Positions 1 through 11,745 of a stretch of 64,000 bases of DNA are shown piece after piece; positions within the stretch are counted from its first letter, which is position 1, and the number at the start of each line of letters is the position of its first letter. The DNA is from Mycobacterium sp. (GTDB lineage Bacteria; Actinomycetota; Actinomycetes; Mycobacteriales; Mycobacteriaceae). Below the pieces are notes generated by a model, which saw nothing but the letters and a program-made list of their open reading frames with translations, was not told where the DNA came from and did no database searches. The stretch covers positions 186,001 through 250,000 of the forward strand of contig NZ_PKEK01000040.1 of the NCBI RefSeq assembly GCF_002863225.1, in the 5' to 3' direction. The translations under genes were made by a program, and so were the position numbers.

Positions 1-1
1 G

Positions 2-1012
2 AAGCTGGCCGACAATTCGCTCGGTGAGGCGATGAACGCGCTGCTCAAGGGCGGCGACCCGGCAACCGCGCCGGTGCACGCGGTGGTCACGACCGAGCAG
101 CAGGTGTTTGCCCGCGGACAGTCGCAAACCGATGCCGGAAACACGCTGAGCGCGTGGCTGCCGCCGGGTGCCGCAGCGGTCGCCGACTACCCCACGGTGC
201 TGCTCAGCGGATCGTGGTTGTCACAGGAGCAGGTAACGGCGGCCAGCGAGTTCGCCCGTTTCATGCACAAGCCCGACCAGCTCGCCGAGCTTGCCAAGGC
301 CGGCTTCCGCGCCGAGGGCACCAAGCCGCCGAAGAGCGATGTGGCCGGATTCCCCGCGCTGCCGTCGACGCTGTCGGTCGGTGACGACGGCACCCGTGCC
401 GCGCTGGCCAATGCGGTATCGGCACCCGCCAGCGCGCCTGCGACGACCATCATGCTCGAGCAGTCGATGACCACCGACGAAGGCGGCAAGACCCGGCTGG
501 GCAACGTAGTCGGTGCCCTCGACGACCGGATCAAAGCGCTGGCCCCCAACGCCGTGATCGGGTTGTGGACCTTCGACGGTAAAGAGGGACGGTCGGAGGT
601 GCCGGCAGGCCCGCTGGGCGACCAGATCGACGGCAAACCACGCGCCGAAGCGCTGGCGGCGGCACTGGATCGACAGCACGCGACGTCGGGCGGGGCGGTG
701 TCTTTCACCACGCTGCGGCTGATCTACCAGAGTGCCCAGGCCAATTTTCATGCCGGACAGACCAATTCGGTCTTGGTGATCACATCAGGACCGCATACCG
801 ACCAGAGTCTCGGCGGCCAGGGCCTGCAGGACTTCATCAAGCAGAGCGCCGACCCGGCCAAGCCGGTCGCCGTCAACGTCATCGATTTCGGCTCCGACTC
901 GGACCGGGAAACGTGGGAAGCGGTCGCCAAGCTCTCCGGTGGTAGCTACCAGAACCTGTCGACATCCGCGTCGCCCGAACTCACGACAGCGGTGACCAAT
1001 TTCCTGAGCTGA
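2..1012 (+). CDS. VWA-domain protein, C-terminal part (Rv1836c-like), cut by window start
   Basis: The reading frame is open from base 2, so the N-terminus lies outside the window and 336 residues are visible. The last ~200 residues have the alternating strand/helix pattern of a von Willebrand factor A domain (TTIMLEQSM, then GLWTFDG, then SVLVITSG). The first visible ~110 residues look like the end of a periplasmic-binding-type domain, an arrangement known for mycobacterial Rv1836c-type proteins. The metal-site motif, normally DxSxS, reads LEQSM, so the first metal-binding aspartate appears to be missing and divalent-cation binding may be lost. Function is unknown; the family is thought to be membrane-anchored. 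Family assignment is by recalled similarity and synteny. Confidence 0.75.
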   Translation, partial: KLADNSLGEAMNALLKGGDPATAPVHAVVTTEQQVFARGQSQTDAGNTLSAWLPPGAAAVADYPTVLLSGSWLSQEQVTAASEFARFMHKPDQLAELAKAGFRAEGTKPPKSDVAGFPALPSTLSVGDDGTRAALANAVSAPASAPATTIMLEQSMTTDEGGKTRLGNVVGALDDRIKALAPNAVIGLWTFDGKEGRSEVPAGPLGDQIDGKPRAEALAAALDRQHATSGGAVSFTTLRLIYQSAQANFHAGQTNSVLVITSGPHTDQSLGGQGLQDFIKQSADPAKPVAVNVIDFGSDSDRETWEAVAKLSGGSYQNLSTSASPELTTAVTNFLS

Positions 1013-1350
1013 ACGGCCAAGAAGTCCAGCCGGTCAGACACGGGCAGCGCCGTGCGACACGTAAGGCTCTGTTCGACGCCCGACCGGGGTGGGATTTTCG
1101 GCCGAATCGTCCGATGTCTCAGACTGCACTCAGCTAAAATTCGAGCTCGTTCGATTTTTTCGCATGACAGTGCGACGCGAAGCTGTGAAAAGAATGTGAT
1201 GTCAATAGGCGAACCAGCTCGCTACCTGTGACGACACTCAATTTCTGCTGAGGCGTTGTACTTGCGTGCAACGCTTTCCGTAGTTAATGTCCAGTCAAAA
1301 GTTGTGGTGCGAGTCACAGTCGACCCGTTGTCTTGAAGGAGTTGGGGGCC
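1013..1350. other. Intergenic region upstream of the Leu/Gly-repeat protein gene
   Basis: This 338-bp gap has no convincing ORF or RNA gene. It is less GC-rich around 1130-1200 than its surroundings and presumably holds the promoter of the gene starting at 1351. I see no clear operator or terminator. Confidence 0.5.
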
Positions 1351-2928
1351 ATGCAACAGGTACTTCGCCCGTACGCCACCGCCGGGATTGCACTGGTCGG
1401 GGCCAGCATGATCGCCGTCACCCCGGTCGTCGTGCCGCTGCCGGAGATCCAGACGCACTCGGTGAAGTTGGTCGATGCCTGGTCGGATCTGCTCACCGAC
1501 ACGACTGCCAACCTCGCCAACATCTCCGCCAACACCGACCTGACGGCCATCACGGGCGTCTTTCAGGCGCTCCTCAGTAATCCGCTCGGCGTTTTTCAGG
1601 CACTGACGGATCTGTCCCCGACCGTTGATGCGAGCGTCGGCACCCTGCCCGCGACAGTGAACATCGACCTGCCGCCGGGGCTCGAATTGCTTCTCGCCCA
1701 GATCGGTGCCGAAGGTGCCGCGCTCAACGCGGTCAACGATGTGGTCGCGCAGCTCGCCACCAACCCGTCCGGCGCGTTCACCACGCTGCTCGAAGCGCCG
1801 GCCGTCATCGCGAACGCCTTCCTCAACGGCACCGACAACATCAGCCTGCTGGGCGGGCTGATCAACATCGCCGGCTTCAACGGCATCTTGGCGCCGCTGC
1901 AGGACGTCAGCGTCAACCTCAACCTGGCCAACCTGCTGGACACGCTGGGCGTGGGAGACATCAGCCTCAGCAGCCTCGGGATCAATTTGACCGACCTGCT
2001 GAACCAGATCGGCCTGGGCAATCTGGATCTGGGCGGACTGTTCACCGCCTTGGGAATCGGCGACGACGGGTTGGGCACACTACTTGGCAACCCGACACTG
2101 AGCGGATTGCTGGGTGACCTCGGCCTCGGCGGCCTTGGGCTGGGCAGCTTCAGCCTGACCGACTTTTTGAGCGACCTGGGCTTGAACACCAATGTCGACC
2201 TCAACAGCCTCAGCCTTGACAGTGTGCTGAACCTCTTCGGGATCGACCCGACGGTCAACATCGGGCTCGCCGGACTGTTGGACAACCTCGGGTTCGGCTC
2301 CTTCCTTGACACGGGCTTGGGCACCGGACTGTCGAACCTGGGCCTGCTGGCGCCCCTCTTCAACTCCCTGAACGGCGTACTGAGTGGTGTGCTCGGGCCG
2401 GTCGCCGGACTCCTGAACCCGATCCTCGGGACCATCGGCTTGAACACCAGCAACCTGCTCAGCCTCAGCTCTCTGACATCGGAGCTGAACGACATCAGCA
2501 TCGGACAGTTGCTGGGTGGTCAGACGTTGAACGACAGCCTCGCGAATATCCTCGGGGCCCTCGGGGTCAGCGACATCACGCCGACCGACTTGTCCGTCGC
2601 GGACCTGCTCGAGGGCCTGGGCTTCCCGGCAACTACGGGTGACCTGTCCCTCACTGGCCTGCTGGACAACCTGGGTGCCGGTGGATTGCAGATCACCGAC
2701 CTGCTCAACACCATCGATCTGAACACGCTGCTGGGCGACCTTGGACTTTCCGACTATGCGCTGGATCTGAGCAACCTCGGCGACCTGACCAACCTGACCA
2801 TCGGTGGGCTGCTCGGCGACTTGGGCCTCGGCGACATCGCCACCATCGACATCGATGGCTTCGGCGGGCTGATCACTCAGCTTGTCGACACCATCCCGCA
2901 GCAGATCCTGGCCGCGCTCAGCGGCTAG
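1351..2928 (+). CDS. Secreted leucine/glycine-rich repeat protein
   Basis: The 525-residue protein starts at the ATG at 1351, preceded by GAAGGAG at 1335-1341; an in-frame TTG at 1333 lies before this ribosome-binding site and is rejected. The first ~35 residues look like an export signal: a short N-terminus, a hydrophobic stretch (GIALVGASMIAV), then VPLP. From about residue 180 to the end the chain is built from short repeats with a core such as LGDLGLGGL or SNLGLLAP, where leucine alternates with Gly, Asn and Asp and a unit recurs about every 10-17 residues. Charged residues are nearly all Asp. Such repeats suggest a solenoid or beta-helix at the cell surface. It resembles PE_PGRS C-terminal regions in composition but has no PE domain. 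I do not recognise a function. Confidence 0.8.
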   Translation: MQQVLRPYATAGIALVGASMIAVTPVVVPLPEIQTHSVKLVDAWSDLLTDTTANLANISANTDLTAITGVFQALLSNPLGVFQALTDLSPTVDASVGTLPATVNIDLPPGLELLLAQIGAEGAALNAVNDVVAQLATNPSGAFTTLLEAPAVIANAFLNGTDNISLLGGLINIAGFNGILAPLQDVSVNLNLANLLDTLGVGDISLSSLGINLTDLLNQIGLGNLDLGGLFTALGIGDDGLGTLLGNPTLSGLLGDLGLGGLGLGSFSLTDFLSDLGLNTNVDLNSLSLDSVLNLFGIDPTVNIGLAGLLDNLGFGSFLDTGLGTGLSNLGLLAPLFNSLNGVLSGVLGPVAGLLNPILGTIGLNTSNLLSLSSLTSELNDISIGQLLGGQTLNDSLANILGALGVSDITPTDLSVADLLEGLGFPATTGDLSLTGLLDNLGAGGLQITDLLNTIDLNTLLGDLGLSDYALDLSNLGDLTNLTIGGLLGDLGLGDIATIDIDGFGGLITQLVDTIPQQILAALSG

Positions 2929-3040
2929 GTCTGATTGCCGGACTCCTCCGCATCGCGCTGCGCGCTCTGCATCGTCACCCGGCTAGGCCTGATTGCCGGG
3001 CTCCTCCGCATCGCGCTGCGCGCTCTGCGTCGTCGCTCGG

Positions 3041-3045
<5 letters not shown>
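2923..3045. repeat. 58-bp tandem direct repeat, two copies
   Basis: Copies occupy 2923-2980 and 2981-3038, with the first 7 bases of a third unit (GGCTAGG) at 3039-3045. They differ at only a few positions. The unit carries the stop codon of the upstream gene at its start, and the partial third unit carries the stop codon of the convergent gcvP gene. The inner part (CGCATCGCGCTGCGCGCTC) is self-complementary, so the repeat may fold and act as a terminator between the two convergent genes. Confidence 0.85.
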
Positions 3046-5872
<2,827 letters not shown>

Positions 5873-5897
5873 GGGCGGACTCCAGACACGAGGGCAG

Positions 5898-6085
5898 GTC
5901 CTCCCCCTCTGTCGTCGGCGCCTGAGAGATTCGACATCGAGATGTCTTTCCCCATGGGCGGGTGACCAGAGGTCACCACTTTCCAGAGGCATCGGGGTCC
6001 GGCGCGGTCCGGGTGCCTGAGAGGTTGACGGAGAGGTATTGCTCCTTCGGCGCCCGTGGCTGGCGGCCACGGAACTCTCCCGCGC
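5898..6085 (-). promoter_or_regulatory. Tandem glycine riboswitch upstream of gcvP
   Basis: Read on the minus strand, the leader has two aptamers of the glycine (gcvT) class. The first runs from CGGGAGAG (near 6081) through GGCGCCGAAGGAGCAA to CAACCTCTCAGGCACC (near 6010). The second runs from CTCTGGAAAGTG through GCCCATGGGGAAAGA to GAATCTCTCAGGCGCC and ends at GACAGAGGGGGAGG (near 5900). The second hairpin includes a perfect GGTGACC/GGTCACC arm. The two CTCTCAGGC boxes and the two A-rich linkers are diagnostic. It ends ~25 nt before the gcvP start, so control may be translational or transcriptional; I see no clear U-tract terminator. Confidence 0.95.
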
Positions 6086-6113
6086 AAGAACGATGCGTTG
6101 CCAGCTTACTAGG

Positions 6114-6177
6114 CCGCGAGCGTGCGTGTTCGTACGGCGACACACCGATTCCAGCGTGCCACTGCGCACGCTCGCGG
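6114..6177. repeat. Palindromic dispersed element, copy 1
   Basis: A 13-bp perfect inverted repeat, CCGCGAGCGTGCG at 6114-6126 and CGCACGCTCGCGG at 6165-6177, flanks a ~38-nt middle part. It lies 17 bp beyond the stop of the resR-like gene and before the gcvP leader, so it may terminate transcription of the former. A related element at 14694-14757 has the same outer arms and similar centre. Confidence 0.8.
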
Positions 6178-6194
6178 TGAGTGAGGAGTTCGGA

Positions 6195-6839
6195 TCAGCC
6201 GATCTTGCGGTCGCGATGCTTGCGCCGCGACGCCAGCTCGTCTTCCGGCGCGGCAATCGACTCGCCGCCGTCGGCGCGCTCGCCCGGGAAATCGGCGATG
6301 GCTCCGGTCAGTTCGCGCATCGCGCCGGAGACCGCGATGCCGAACACGCCCTGACCGCCCTGCAGCAGGTCGACGACCTCCTCGGCGGACGTGCACTCGT
6401 ACACCGTGGTGCCGTCGGAGAACAGCGTGATGTTGGCCAGGTCCTGCACCCCGCGCTGGCGGAGGTGGTCGACCGCGACGCGAATGTTGTGCAGCGAGAT
6501 ACCGGTGTCGAGCAGGCGCTTGACGATCTTGAGCACCAGGATGTCTTTGAACGAGTACAGGCGCTGGCTGCCCGAACCGGCGGCGCCGCGAATCGATGGC
6601 ACCACCAGCGAGGTCCGGGCCCAGTAGTCGAGCTGCCGATAGGTGATGCCGGCGATCTGGCATGCGCTGGGGCCGCGATAGCCGACCAGTTCGTCGGGCA
6701 CCGAATCGTCGGGAAACAGGCCGCCCTGCACGGGTTCGGCCGACACGTGGATCGCTGGATCGGGCTGAGCCGCCGCACTGTCGTCGAGCGTAGTCACGGA
6801 CTCGAGATCCAGTTGATCCTGACGTGGCTGATCTCCCAC
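6195..6839 (-). CDS. resR: MerR-family regulator, ResR-like (Rv1830 family)
   Basis: 214 residues. After an acidic ~50-residue leader comes a MerR-type winged helix-turn-helix: [31 protein letters not shown], then the wing ([24 protein letters not shown]). A short C-terminal domain ([19 protein letters not shown]) follows. There is no cysteine cluster for metal sensing. In M. tuberculosis the Rv1830 orthologue (ResR/McdR) is linked to growth and division control and antibiotic recovery. The GTG start at 6839 follows GAGAGGA with 8-nt spacing; an ATG 8 nt upstream is out of frame. It is the last gene of the minus-strand run before the palindromic element. Name given by similarity and synteny. 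Confidence 0.9.
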   Translation of the reverse strand: MGDQPRQDQLDLESVTTLDDSAAAQPDPAIHVSAEPVQGGLFPDDSVPDELVGYRGPSACQIAGITYRQLDYWARTSLVVPSIRGAAGSGSQRLYSFKDILVLKIVKRLLDTGISLHNIRVAVDHLRQRGVQDLANITLFSDGTTVYECTSAEEVVDLLQGGQGVFGIAVSGAMRELTGAIADFPGERADGGESIAAPEDELASRRKHRDRKIG

Positions 6840-7119
6840 GGGGGCATCCTCTCGCCGATCGCGCTCGTTACGGGCTGCAGGTTTCCGCGTTTGCTCAATC
6901 GAGTGCCTGTGAGCATACGCTTTTCGACCCGTTGCCGTGTTTGTAGAACTGTTCAGTCGAAGGAAAGTATGGCGGTGGCAGCCGGTACTCGACGCTATCC
7001 GCCGGGCGTGTCGAGGTCGAACTCGCAGATGAGACGGATCCGTGATGTTGCCGATTCAGATCTGCATTGCGCAATCGCGGCACGCCGCAAAAATGTGCCG
7101 GCCCCCGCCGGTCAGCGTG

Positions 7120-7614
7120 CTAAGTGGCTTTGAAATCGTCGGGCGAGACGCTGTCCAAAAACTCCTTGAACTTCTCGACTTCGTCTTCGCGGACGGTCGT
7201 GGACGGCTCGTCGTCGCTCTCGTCGGGGATCAGCAGGCCGGCCTCGGCCAGCACCGCCTCTTCGACGAAGATCGGCACGCCCACCCGCAACGCGATGGCC
7301 ACCGAATCGGACGGTCGCGCCGAGACGGTGATGTTGCGGTCGAAAATCAGGTCGGCGTAGAAGGTGCCTTCCTGCAGGTCGACGATTCTGACTTCTTTGA
7401 GCGAATGGCCAAGCGCACCAATGAGATCGCGGATCAGATCGTGAGTCAGCGGGCGCGGCGGCTCGACTCCCTGCTGCTCGAGGGCGATCGCGGCGGCTTC
7501 GGACTGGCCGATCCAGATGGGCAGGTAACGGTCGCCGTTGGCCTCGCGCAGCAAAAGCACCGGCTGGTTCTGCGGCTGCTCGACGCGAATGCCGACGACG
7601 CGAACTTCACCCAT
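7120..7614 (-). CDS. Bifunctional nuclease-family protein (DUF151, Rv1829-like)
   Basis: 164 residues starting at the ATG at 7614 (MGEVRVVGIRVEQPQNQPVLLLRE); the frame runs 28 codons further upstream, but that part is unlike the family. The core PIWIGQSEAAAIA, the PLTHDLIRDLIGALG segment and SARPSDSVAIALRVGVPIFV are typical of the BFN/DUF151 domain, described with RNase/DNase activity in plants and with a compact fold in Thermotoga. The C-terminus is acidic. It lies between two MerR-type regulator genes in the order conserved across mycobacteria. Its cellular role is not known. Confidence 0.92.
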   Translation of the reverse strand: MGEVRVVGIRVEQPQNQPVLLLREANGDRYLPIWIGQSEAAAIALEQQGVEPPRPLTHDLIRDLIGALGHSLKEVRIVDLQEGTFYADLIFDRNITVSARPSDSVAIALRVGVPIFVEEAVLAEAGLLIPDESDDEPSTTVREDEVEKFKEFLDSVSPDDFKAT

Positions 7615-7722
7615 CTGTGTCTGCCCTCCGCACGTGCTGCCGTTACGACTCAGACCTGCGTAGGCGTCGCGTTGCAAACACCAAGCCGCCGTACACAAGC
7701 TGTGGTTCTGAAGTCTAGTCCT

Positions 7723-8460
7723 TCAGCGGTGGAGAACGTCGCGCACTGCGGACTTGATCAGTGAGGTGTGCAGCGTGATGGCGAGGGCAGCGACCTCGCG
7801 CGCCAGGTCGTCTGCGCGGTCGCGAGAACCCGCTTTGCCGGCCTTTCCGAGGGGTCCGGCGATCTGCGCGATCAGGTCGGATTGTCGATCGGCGGCCGAG
7901 CGGAATGCCCGTAGGTGGCGCGGTTCGACTCCGTAGTCAGCCAGCGCGCGAGCGCACTGCAGGATCACCACGGCGTGCTCGTCGAAGAATCCGCCCGGGC
8001 CGGTGGTGATCACGCCCGCTTTGAGCAGCGAGGTCAGCAGATCTTCGTCCACTCCCGAGCGATCCAGCAGGTCTTCGCGGCTGAGCCGGACACCGGCAGC
8101 GGTGACTGACACCGGGTCCGCTTCGGCCGGCGTCACTTCGCCGACCGTCACCAATCGCGGTACACCGTAAGGCGATCCGGCAAGTGGCAGCTCGCCGTCC
8201 GGTTGGGCGTCCAGCTGGGCCTTGATCACTTTCAGCGGCAGGTACTGATCACGCTGCGCGGTCAGAATGAAACGCAGCCGAGCGCAGTCGTAGGCGGTGA
8301 ACCGGCGATAGCCCGACGCCGCGCGCTGCGGCGTTACGAGACCCTCGGCCTCCAAGAATCGAATCTTGGAGATCGTCACATCCGGGAAGTCCGGCCGCAG
8401 CAGGTCGAGGACCGCTCCGATCGACATCCCGCTCAGTGCGGAGGTCTCGGGCGCGGTCAC
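7723..8460 (-). CDS. ftsR: MerR-family regulator, FtsR-like (Rv1828 family)
   Basis: 245 residues. A MerR-like DNA-binding domain covers roughly residues 10-75 ([31 protein letters not shown], then the wing [18 protein letters not shown]). A second, winged-helix-like domain follows ([43 protein letters not shown]). Corynebacterial FtsR of this family activates ftsZ transcription. The GTG start at 8460 shares its first base with the last base of the garA stop codon, so the two are translationally coupled. Function in this organism is inferred from the family. Confidence 0.9.
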   Translation of the reverse strand: MTAPETSALSGMSIGAVLDLLRPDFPDVTISKIRFLEAEGLVTPQRAASGYRRFTAYDCARLRFILTAQRDQYLPLKVIKAQLDAQPDGELPLAGSPYGVPRLVTVGEVTPAEADPVSVTAAGVRLSREDLLDRSGVDEDLLTSLLKAGVITTGPGGFFDEHAVVILQCARALADYGVEPRHLRAFRSAADRQSDLIAQIAGPLGKAGKAGSRDRADDLAREVAALAITLHTSLIKSAVRDVLHR

Positions 8461-8930
8461 TAGCTTCCGGGCCCTCCGTCTTCACCAACCTTGGGCCCAG
8501 TCAGGAAGACCAAACGGAATTTGCCGATCTGGACCTCGTCGCCGTTGGCCAGCACGGCCGAGTCGACCGGCTCGCGGTTGACGTAGGTGCCGTTGAGGCT
8601 GCCGACGTCCACGACGTGGAACTCGTCGGTTTCCAAACGGAATTCGGCGTGCCGCCGGCTCACCGTGACGTCGTCGAGAAAGATGTCGCTGTCCGGGTGC
8701 CGACCGGCCGACGTGGTCGGTTGATCGAGCAGGAAGCGGGAGCCGGCGTTCGGCCCCCGTTTGACGACCAGCAACGCTGAACCGGCCGGCAGCCCCTCCA
8801 CGCCGGACACCGAGGTATCGGCGCCCTTCTGTGCGGGAGCGTCCAGCTCATTGAGAAAGTCGGCGCGGAAAACCGATGTCGTTTCCACGGTGACTTCATC
8901 AGAATTCAAGTCGTTGTCCTTGTCCGTCAC
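8460..8930 (-). CDS. garA: GarA, FHA-domain regulator of 2-oxoglutarate metabolism
   Basis: 156 residues. GarA is a phosphorylation-controlled switch: unphosphorylated, its FHA domain inhibits 2-oxoglutarate decarboxylase and NAD-glutamate dehydrogenase and activates glutamate synthase. The N-terminal substrate motif VETTSVF for PknB/PknG is present, with the two adjacent threonines. The FHA core follows: [31 protein letters not shown] chose the GTG at 8930 because GAGGAG precedes it and the length then matches known GarA (about 160 residues); the open frame continues 33 codons upstream with no similarity. It lies between gcvH and ftsR. Confidence 0.96.
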   Translation of the reverse strand: MTDKDNDLNSDEVTVETTSVFRADFLNELDAPAQKGADTSVSGVEGLPAGSALLVVKRGPNAGSRFLLDQPTTSAGRHPDSDIFLDDVTVSRRHAEFRLETDEFHVVDVGSLNGTYVNREPVDSAVLANGDEVQIGKFRLVFLTGPKVGEDGGPGS

Positions 8931-9140
8931 CCGCTGCTCCTCACTAGCCACTTCTGCGTTGTCCGGTTGGGTCCGGTCGACCGGCTTCCCACCCGCAGTG
9001 ACCGTCGATGTGACGACCGTACCGCGCACGGGAGCCCGATGTGCCGTCCCCCGCCGGATCGGCGGCTACATCTGATAGCCGCGCGACTTCCGCCCCGGTG
9101 CGGCCCGCGTTGTCGCCGGGCGCAGGGAACGATAACAGGG

Positions 9141-9536
9141 TCATTCGGCCAGCGAGCTACGGTACGTCTCCGCGTCCAGCAGCTCGCCGAAACTCTTGTC
9201 CAGGGCGGCACTGTCAACCTGGAGGTCAACGAGCCAGCCGCCACCATATGGCTCGGAGTTGACCAGATCGGGGCTGCCATCCAGATCCTCGTTGACTGCA
9301 ACGACTTTCGCCGACACCGGCGCGTACAGGTCCGATACGGACTTGGTGGACTCCACCTCGCCGAAAGCTTCACCCGCGTTCAGCTTGTCGCCCACGTCGG
9401 GCAGCCGGACGTACACGACGTCGCCGAGGGCCGATTGCGCGAAGTCCGTGATGCCCACCCGGACGGTGTCGTCACCGGTGCGCCGAACCCACTCGTGGTC
9501 GGTGGTGTAGTGCAAATCGGGCGGGATTTCGCTCAC
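9141..9536 (-). CDS. gcvH: Glycine cleavage system H protein
   Basis: 131 residues, the usual H-protein length. It carries the aminomethyl group from GcvP on a lipoylated lysine, here K65 in the motif GEVESTKSVSDLYAP. The fold residues are intact (HEWVRRTGDDTVRVGITDFAQSALGDVVYV; SEPYGGGWL). Start is the GTG at 9536. It lies 23 bp after a DUF881 gene and 210 bp before garA, in the conserved mycobacterial order, and so is separated from gcvP and its glycine riboswitch. Confidence 0.97.
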   Translation of the reverse strand: MSEIPPDLHYTTDHEWVRRTGDDTVRVGITDFAQSALGDVVYVRLPDVGDKLNAGEAFGEVESTKSVSDLYAPVSAKVVAVNEDLDGSPDLVNSEPYGGGWLVDLQVDSAALDKSFGELLDAETYRSSLAE

Positions 9537-9559
9537 GGTGTTCCTGTTCTGGTCGCTGA

Positions 9560-10435
9560 CTATTTGACTGGCTGAGCGTATTGGCGCGGTTTTGGTTGCC
9601 GCAAGGCGGTGATGCTCACCTTGTCCGCCTGCTGCACCGTCATGGTTCCGCCGACGCGTTTGACGCTGTCCACCGCCCCGCCAGGAATGTTCATCGCCGC
9701 TGCCAGGGTGGGTGGATCACCAATGGCGACAACGGAATACGGTTGCGTCAGAGTCTTGCCGTCTACGGTGAGAGCCCCGGGAGCGCCGACGATCCAGGTG
9801 TCGACGCCGGTTCGCACCGCGTCGCGTCGATCGCTGATCTGGATGGCCTCGGCTCCGGCTGCCCGCAGCTCGTCGAGCACGTCGAGCAACGCCTGCGGCG
9901 CCACCCCCGGTCCGGGATCGTCGATCCGGACGTTGACACCGGGCCCGGTGGCGCCGACGGTGCCGATCAGGATCGACAGCGCCGCCAGCCGGGCCTGGGC
10001 GTTCTGAATGGCGGTCTGGTCGTTGCTGCCCGAGGCCTGCAAAGCGTTCAAGGAGCGTTGCAGTTCGGCGACCTCGGTGCTCAGCGTGGCTTCGCGTTGG
10101 CGCAGCGAATCCAGGAGCACCAACAGGTCCGCCGGACGGGCGGTGTCCAGGGAGTCGCCGGTCGTGGTCTGGCGCACCTGAGTTGCGATTGCCACGCCCA
10201 ACAGCAGGCAGAGCATCAGCGCCAGCGTGCCGAACACGGTGCGGCCACGCCGGAGAAAACCCCGCGGCTGCAACTCGCCGATGGCCGGTTTCGGCTCGTG
10301 CGGCGCCAATTCGTGTCGTCCGTGGTGGTCGTCGTCGTCGGGTGACGCCTGCTCGAGCTTCTGTGTCGCCTCGTCGTCGGCGACGTGCTCCAGCTTCTGG
10401 GTCGCGTCGTCGGGATCGGTGCCGGTGTCGCTCAT
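9560..10435 (-). CDS. DUF881 membrane-anchored protein (Rv1825-like)
   Basis: 291 residues, starting at the ATG at 10435 (MSDTGTDPDDATQKLE); upstream in-frame codons overlap the preceding gene. An acidic cytoplasmic head (~70 residues, with the direct repeat DATQKLE / EATQKLE) is followed by one transmembrane helix (VFGTLALMLCLLLGVAIA), a coiled-coil stretch (LLDSLRQREATLSTEVAELQRSLNAL) and a DUF881 domain (GPGVNVRIDDPGPG; LLDVLDELRAAGAEAIQISDRR). DUF881 proteins of Actinobacteria and Firmicutes sit by cell-wall and division genes. This gene forms a trio with a small basic membrane protein gene and a second DUF881 gene. Confidence 0.9.
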   Translation of the reverse strand: MSDTGTDPDDATQKLEHVADDEATQKLEQASPDDDDHHGRHELAPHEPKPAIGELQPRGFLRRGRTVFGTLALMLCLLLGVAIATQVRQTTTGDSLDTARPADLLVLLDSLRQREATLSTEVAELQRSLNALQASGSNDQTAIQNAQARLAALSILIGTVGATGPGVNVRIDDPGPGVAPQALLDVLDELRAAGAEAIQISDRRDAVRTGVDTWIVGAPGALTVDGKTLTQPYSVVAIGDPPTLAAAMNIPGGAVDSVKRVGGTMTVQQADKVSITALRQPKPRQYAQPVK

Positions 10436-10451
10436 GTCGGCCTCATACCCG

Positions 10452-10784
10452 CTACGCCCCGAACAGCCTGCGGCGCAGCGCGGCGGCGTTGCCGAAGATC
10501 CGAATGCCCAGGACGACGATGATCGCGGTCGACAGCTGCGTGCCGACACCCAACTGGTCACCGACGTAGACCACCAGCGCCGCTACCAGGACGTTGAACA
10601 CGAACGACACCACGAAGACCTTCGGATCGAAAATCCGCTCCAGGTAAGCCCGCAGCCCGCCGAACACCGCGTCCAGGGCGGCGACCACCGCGATCGGCAG
10701 ATACGGCTGCACGATCTCCGGCACGTTCGGGTGGAAGACCAAGCCGAGCACGATGCCGACGGCCAGGGCTGCGATACCGATCAT
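10452..10784 (-). CDS. Small basic membrane protein (DUF1290, Rv1824-like)
   Basis: 110 residues and almost wholly membrane-embedded: three hydrophobic segments (residues ~2-18, ~27-45 and ~56-76) plus a fourth amphipathic one (AIIVVLGIRIFGNAAALRRRLF). It ends in a basic tail. This is the small basic protein found between two DUF881 genes in many Gram-positive bacteria. It probably acts with them in a membrane complex; no biochemical function is known. It begins at an ATG 43 bp after the preceding gene and ends 16 bp before the next, consistent with one transcript. Confidence 0.88.
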   Translation of the reverse strand: MIGIAALAVGIVLGLVFHPNVPEIVQPYLPIAVVAALDAVFGGLRAYLERIFDPKVFVVSFVFNVLVAALVVYVGDQLGVGTQLSTAIIVVLGIRIFGNAAALRRRLFGA

Positions 10785-10827
10785 CGATGCCTCACTTCTA
10801 CGACCTCAACCTTTCGCTTGTGTCGCA

Positions 10828-11745
10828 TTACGACGGGCCAATCTGTTTGGCGAACTTCACGTTTCGTACCGCCCCGGCGGGCAGCGTGAGGTTGTCTTTC
10901 GCGCTGACGTTGACGCCGACCCCGTACGAGGTCTCCAGGAGTCGCAGACGACGCAGCGCCGGGCTGTTGTCGAACACATCCTGCATGGCATGCGGCGGCC
11001 CCACCGCGATAACGGCATACGGGCTGCTCGTCGGGTTGTTGTCGACAAGGATTGCGCCGCCCGCCTGCCGGATCGTCACATTCGGCCCGATCCGTACTCC
11101 GCCGACCGAGATGGCCTCAGCGCCGCTGGCCCACAACGAGTTGACCACCAACTGCAGGTCGCGGTCGAGGATGATCTGCTGACTGCCGGCCACCCGCTGT
11201 TTGGACACATCCGACAGGTTCGGTCCGACGCCGGGGTCGGTCACCGTCACGCTCAGGCCCGGACCGGTGACCGGTGTGCTGGCGGCCGCCAGGCTGAGCC
11301 GGTCGAGGCTGGCGAGCAACTTCCGGCCCGCGGCGTCCTCGGCCAACGCCTGCCGTTGCACCTCATCACGTTGCGCCGCAAGCGTATTGCGCTGCCGGGT
11401 GAGCTGCCCGGTGGTCTTTTCCTCCGAGCGCACACCGCTGGCGAGCACCCGCTGCGCCGCGCTGACACCGGGTGCTACCAACCGGGCCTGGGCGACCGCG
11501 GCAGCGAACACCGCCGCTACCAGCAACGCAGCCAGCGCCTGCCAGAACCAACCCTGGATGCGCGCGCGCCCTGTCGGCTTCTCGTCACCGGCCCGATTGG
11601 CCGCCGCGGCCGCGTAACCCGGATCGAGGTGCTCGGAGAGCAGCGCGCGCAGCAGCGACGGCACCGGAATGCGCTGCACCCGACCGGCCTCGTGGGCGCT
11701 GAGCCCCGCGTACGGTTCGTAGCCGCCCAGCGCCTGGTCAGGCAT
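10828..11745 (-). CDS. DUF881 membrane-anchored protein (Rv1823-like)
   Basis: 305 residues. A ~65-residue cytoplasmic head is followed by a transmembrane helix ([18 protein letters not shown]), a coiled coil ([24 protein letters not shown]) and a DUF881 domain ([52 protein letters not shown]). It is paralogous in layout to the protein at 9560-10435. Its start overlaps the end of the pgsA-like gene by 8 bp, so it is probably translated from the same message as secA2 and pgsA. Confidence 0.9.
   Translation of the reverse strand: MPDQALGGYEPYAGLSAHEAGRVQRIPVPSLLRALLSEHLDPGYAAAAANRAGDEKPTGRARIQGWFWQALAALLVAAVFAAAVAQARLVAPGVSAAQRVLASGVRSEEKTTGQLTRQRNTLAAQRDEVQRQALAEDAAGRKLLASLDRLSLAAASTPVTGPGLSVTVTDPGVGPNLSDVSKQRVAGSQQIILDRDLQLVVNSLWASGAEAISVGGVRIGPNVTIRQAGGAILVDNNPTSSPYAVIAVGPPHAMQDVFDNSPALRRLRLLETSYGVGVNVSAKDNLTLPAGAVRNVKFAKQIGPS

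Noticed and set aside
1596..2501. A 301-codon minus-strand frame inside the Leu/Gly-repeat gene
   Set aside because: Repeat-derived antisense frame rich in Arg, Pro, Leu and Ser; no ribosome-binding site; the plus-strand product has a signal sequence and a good RBS.
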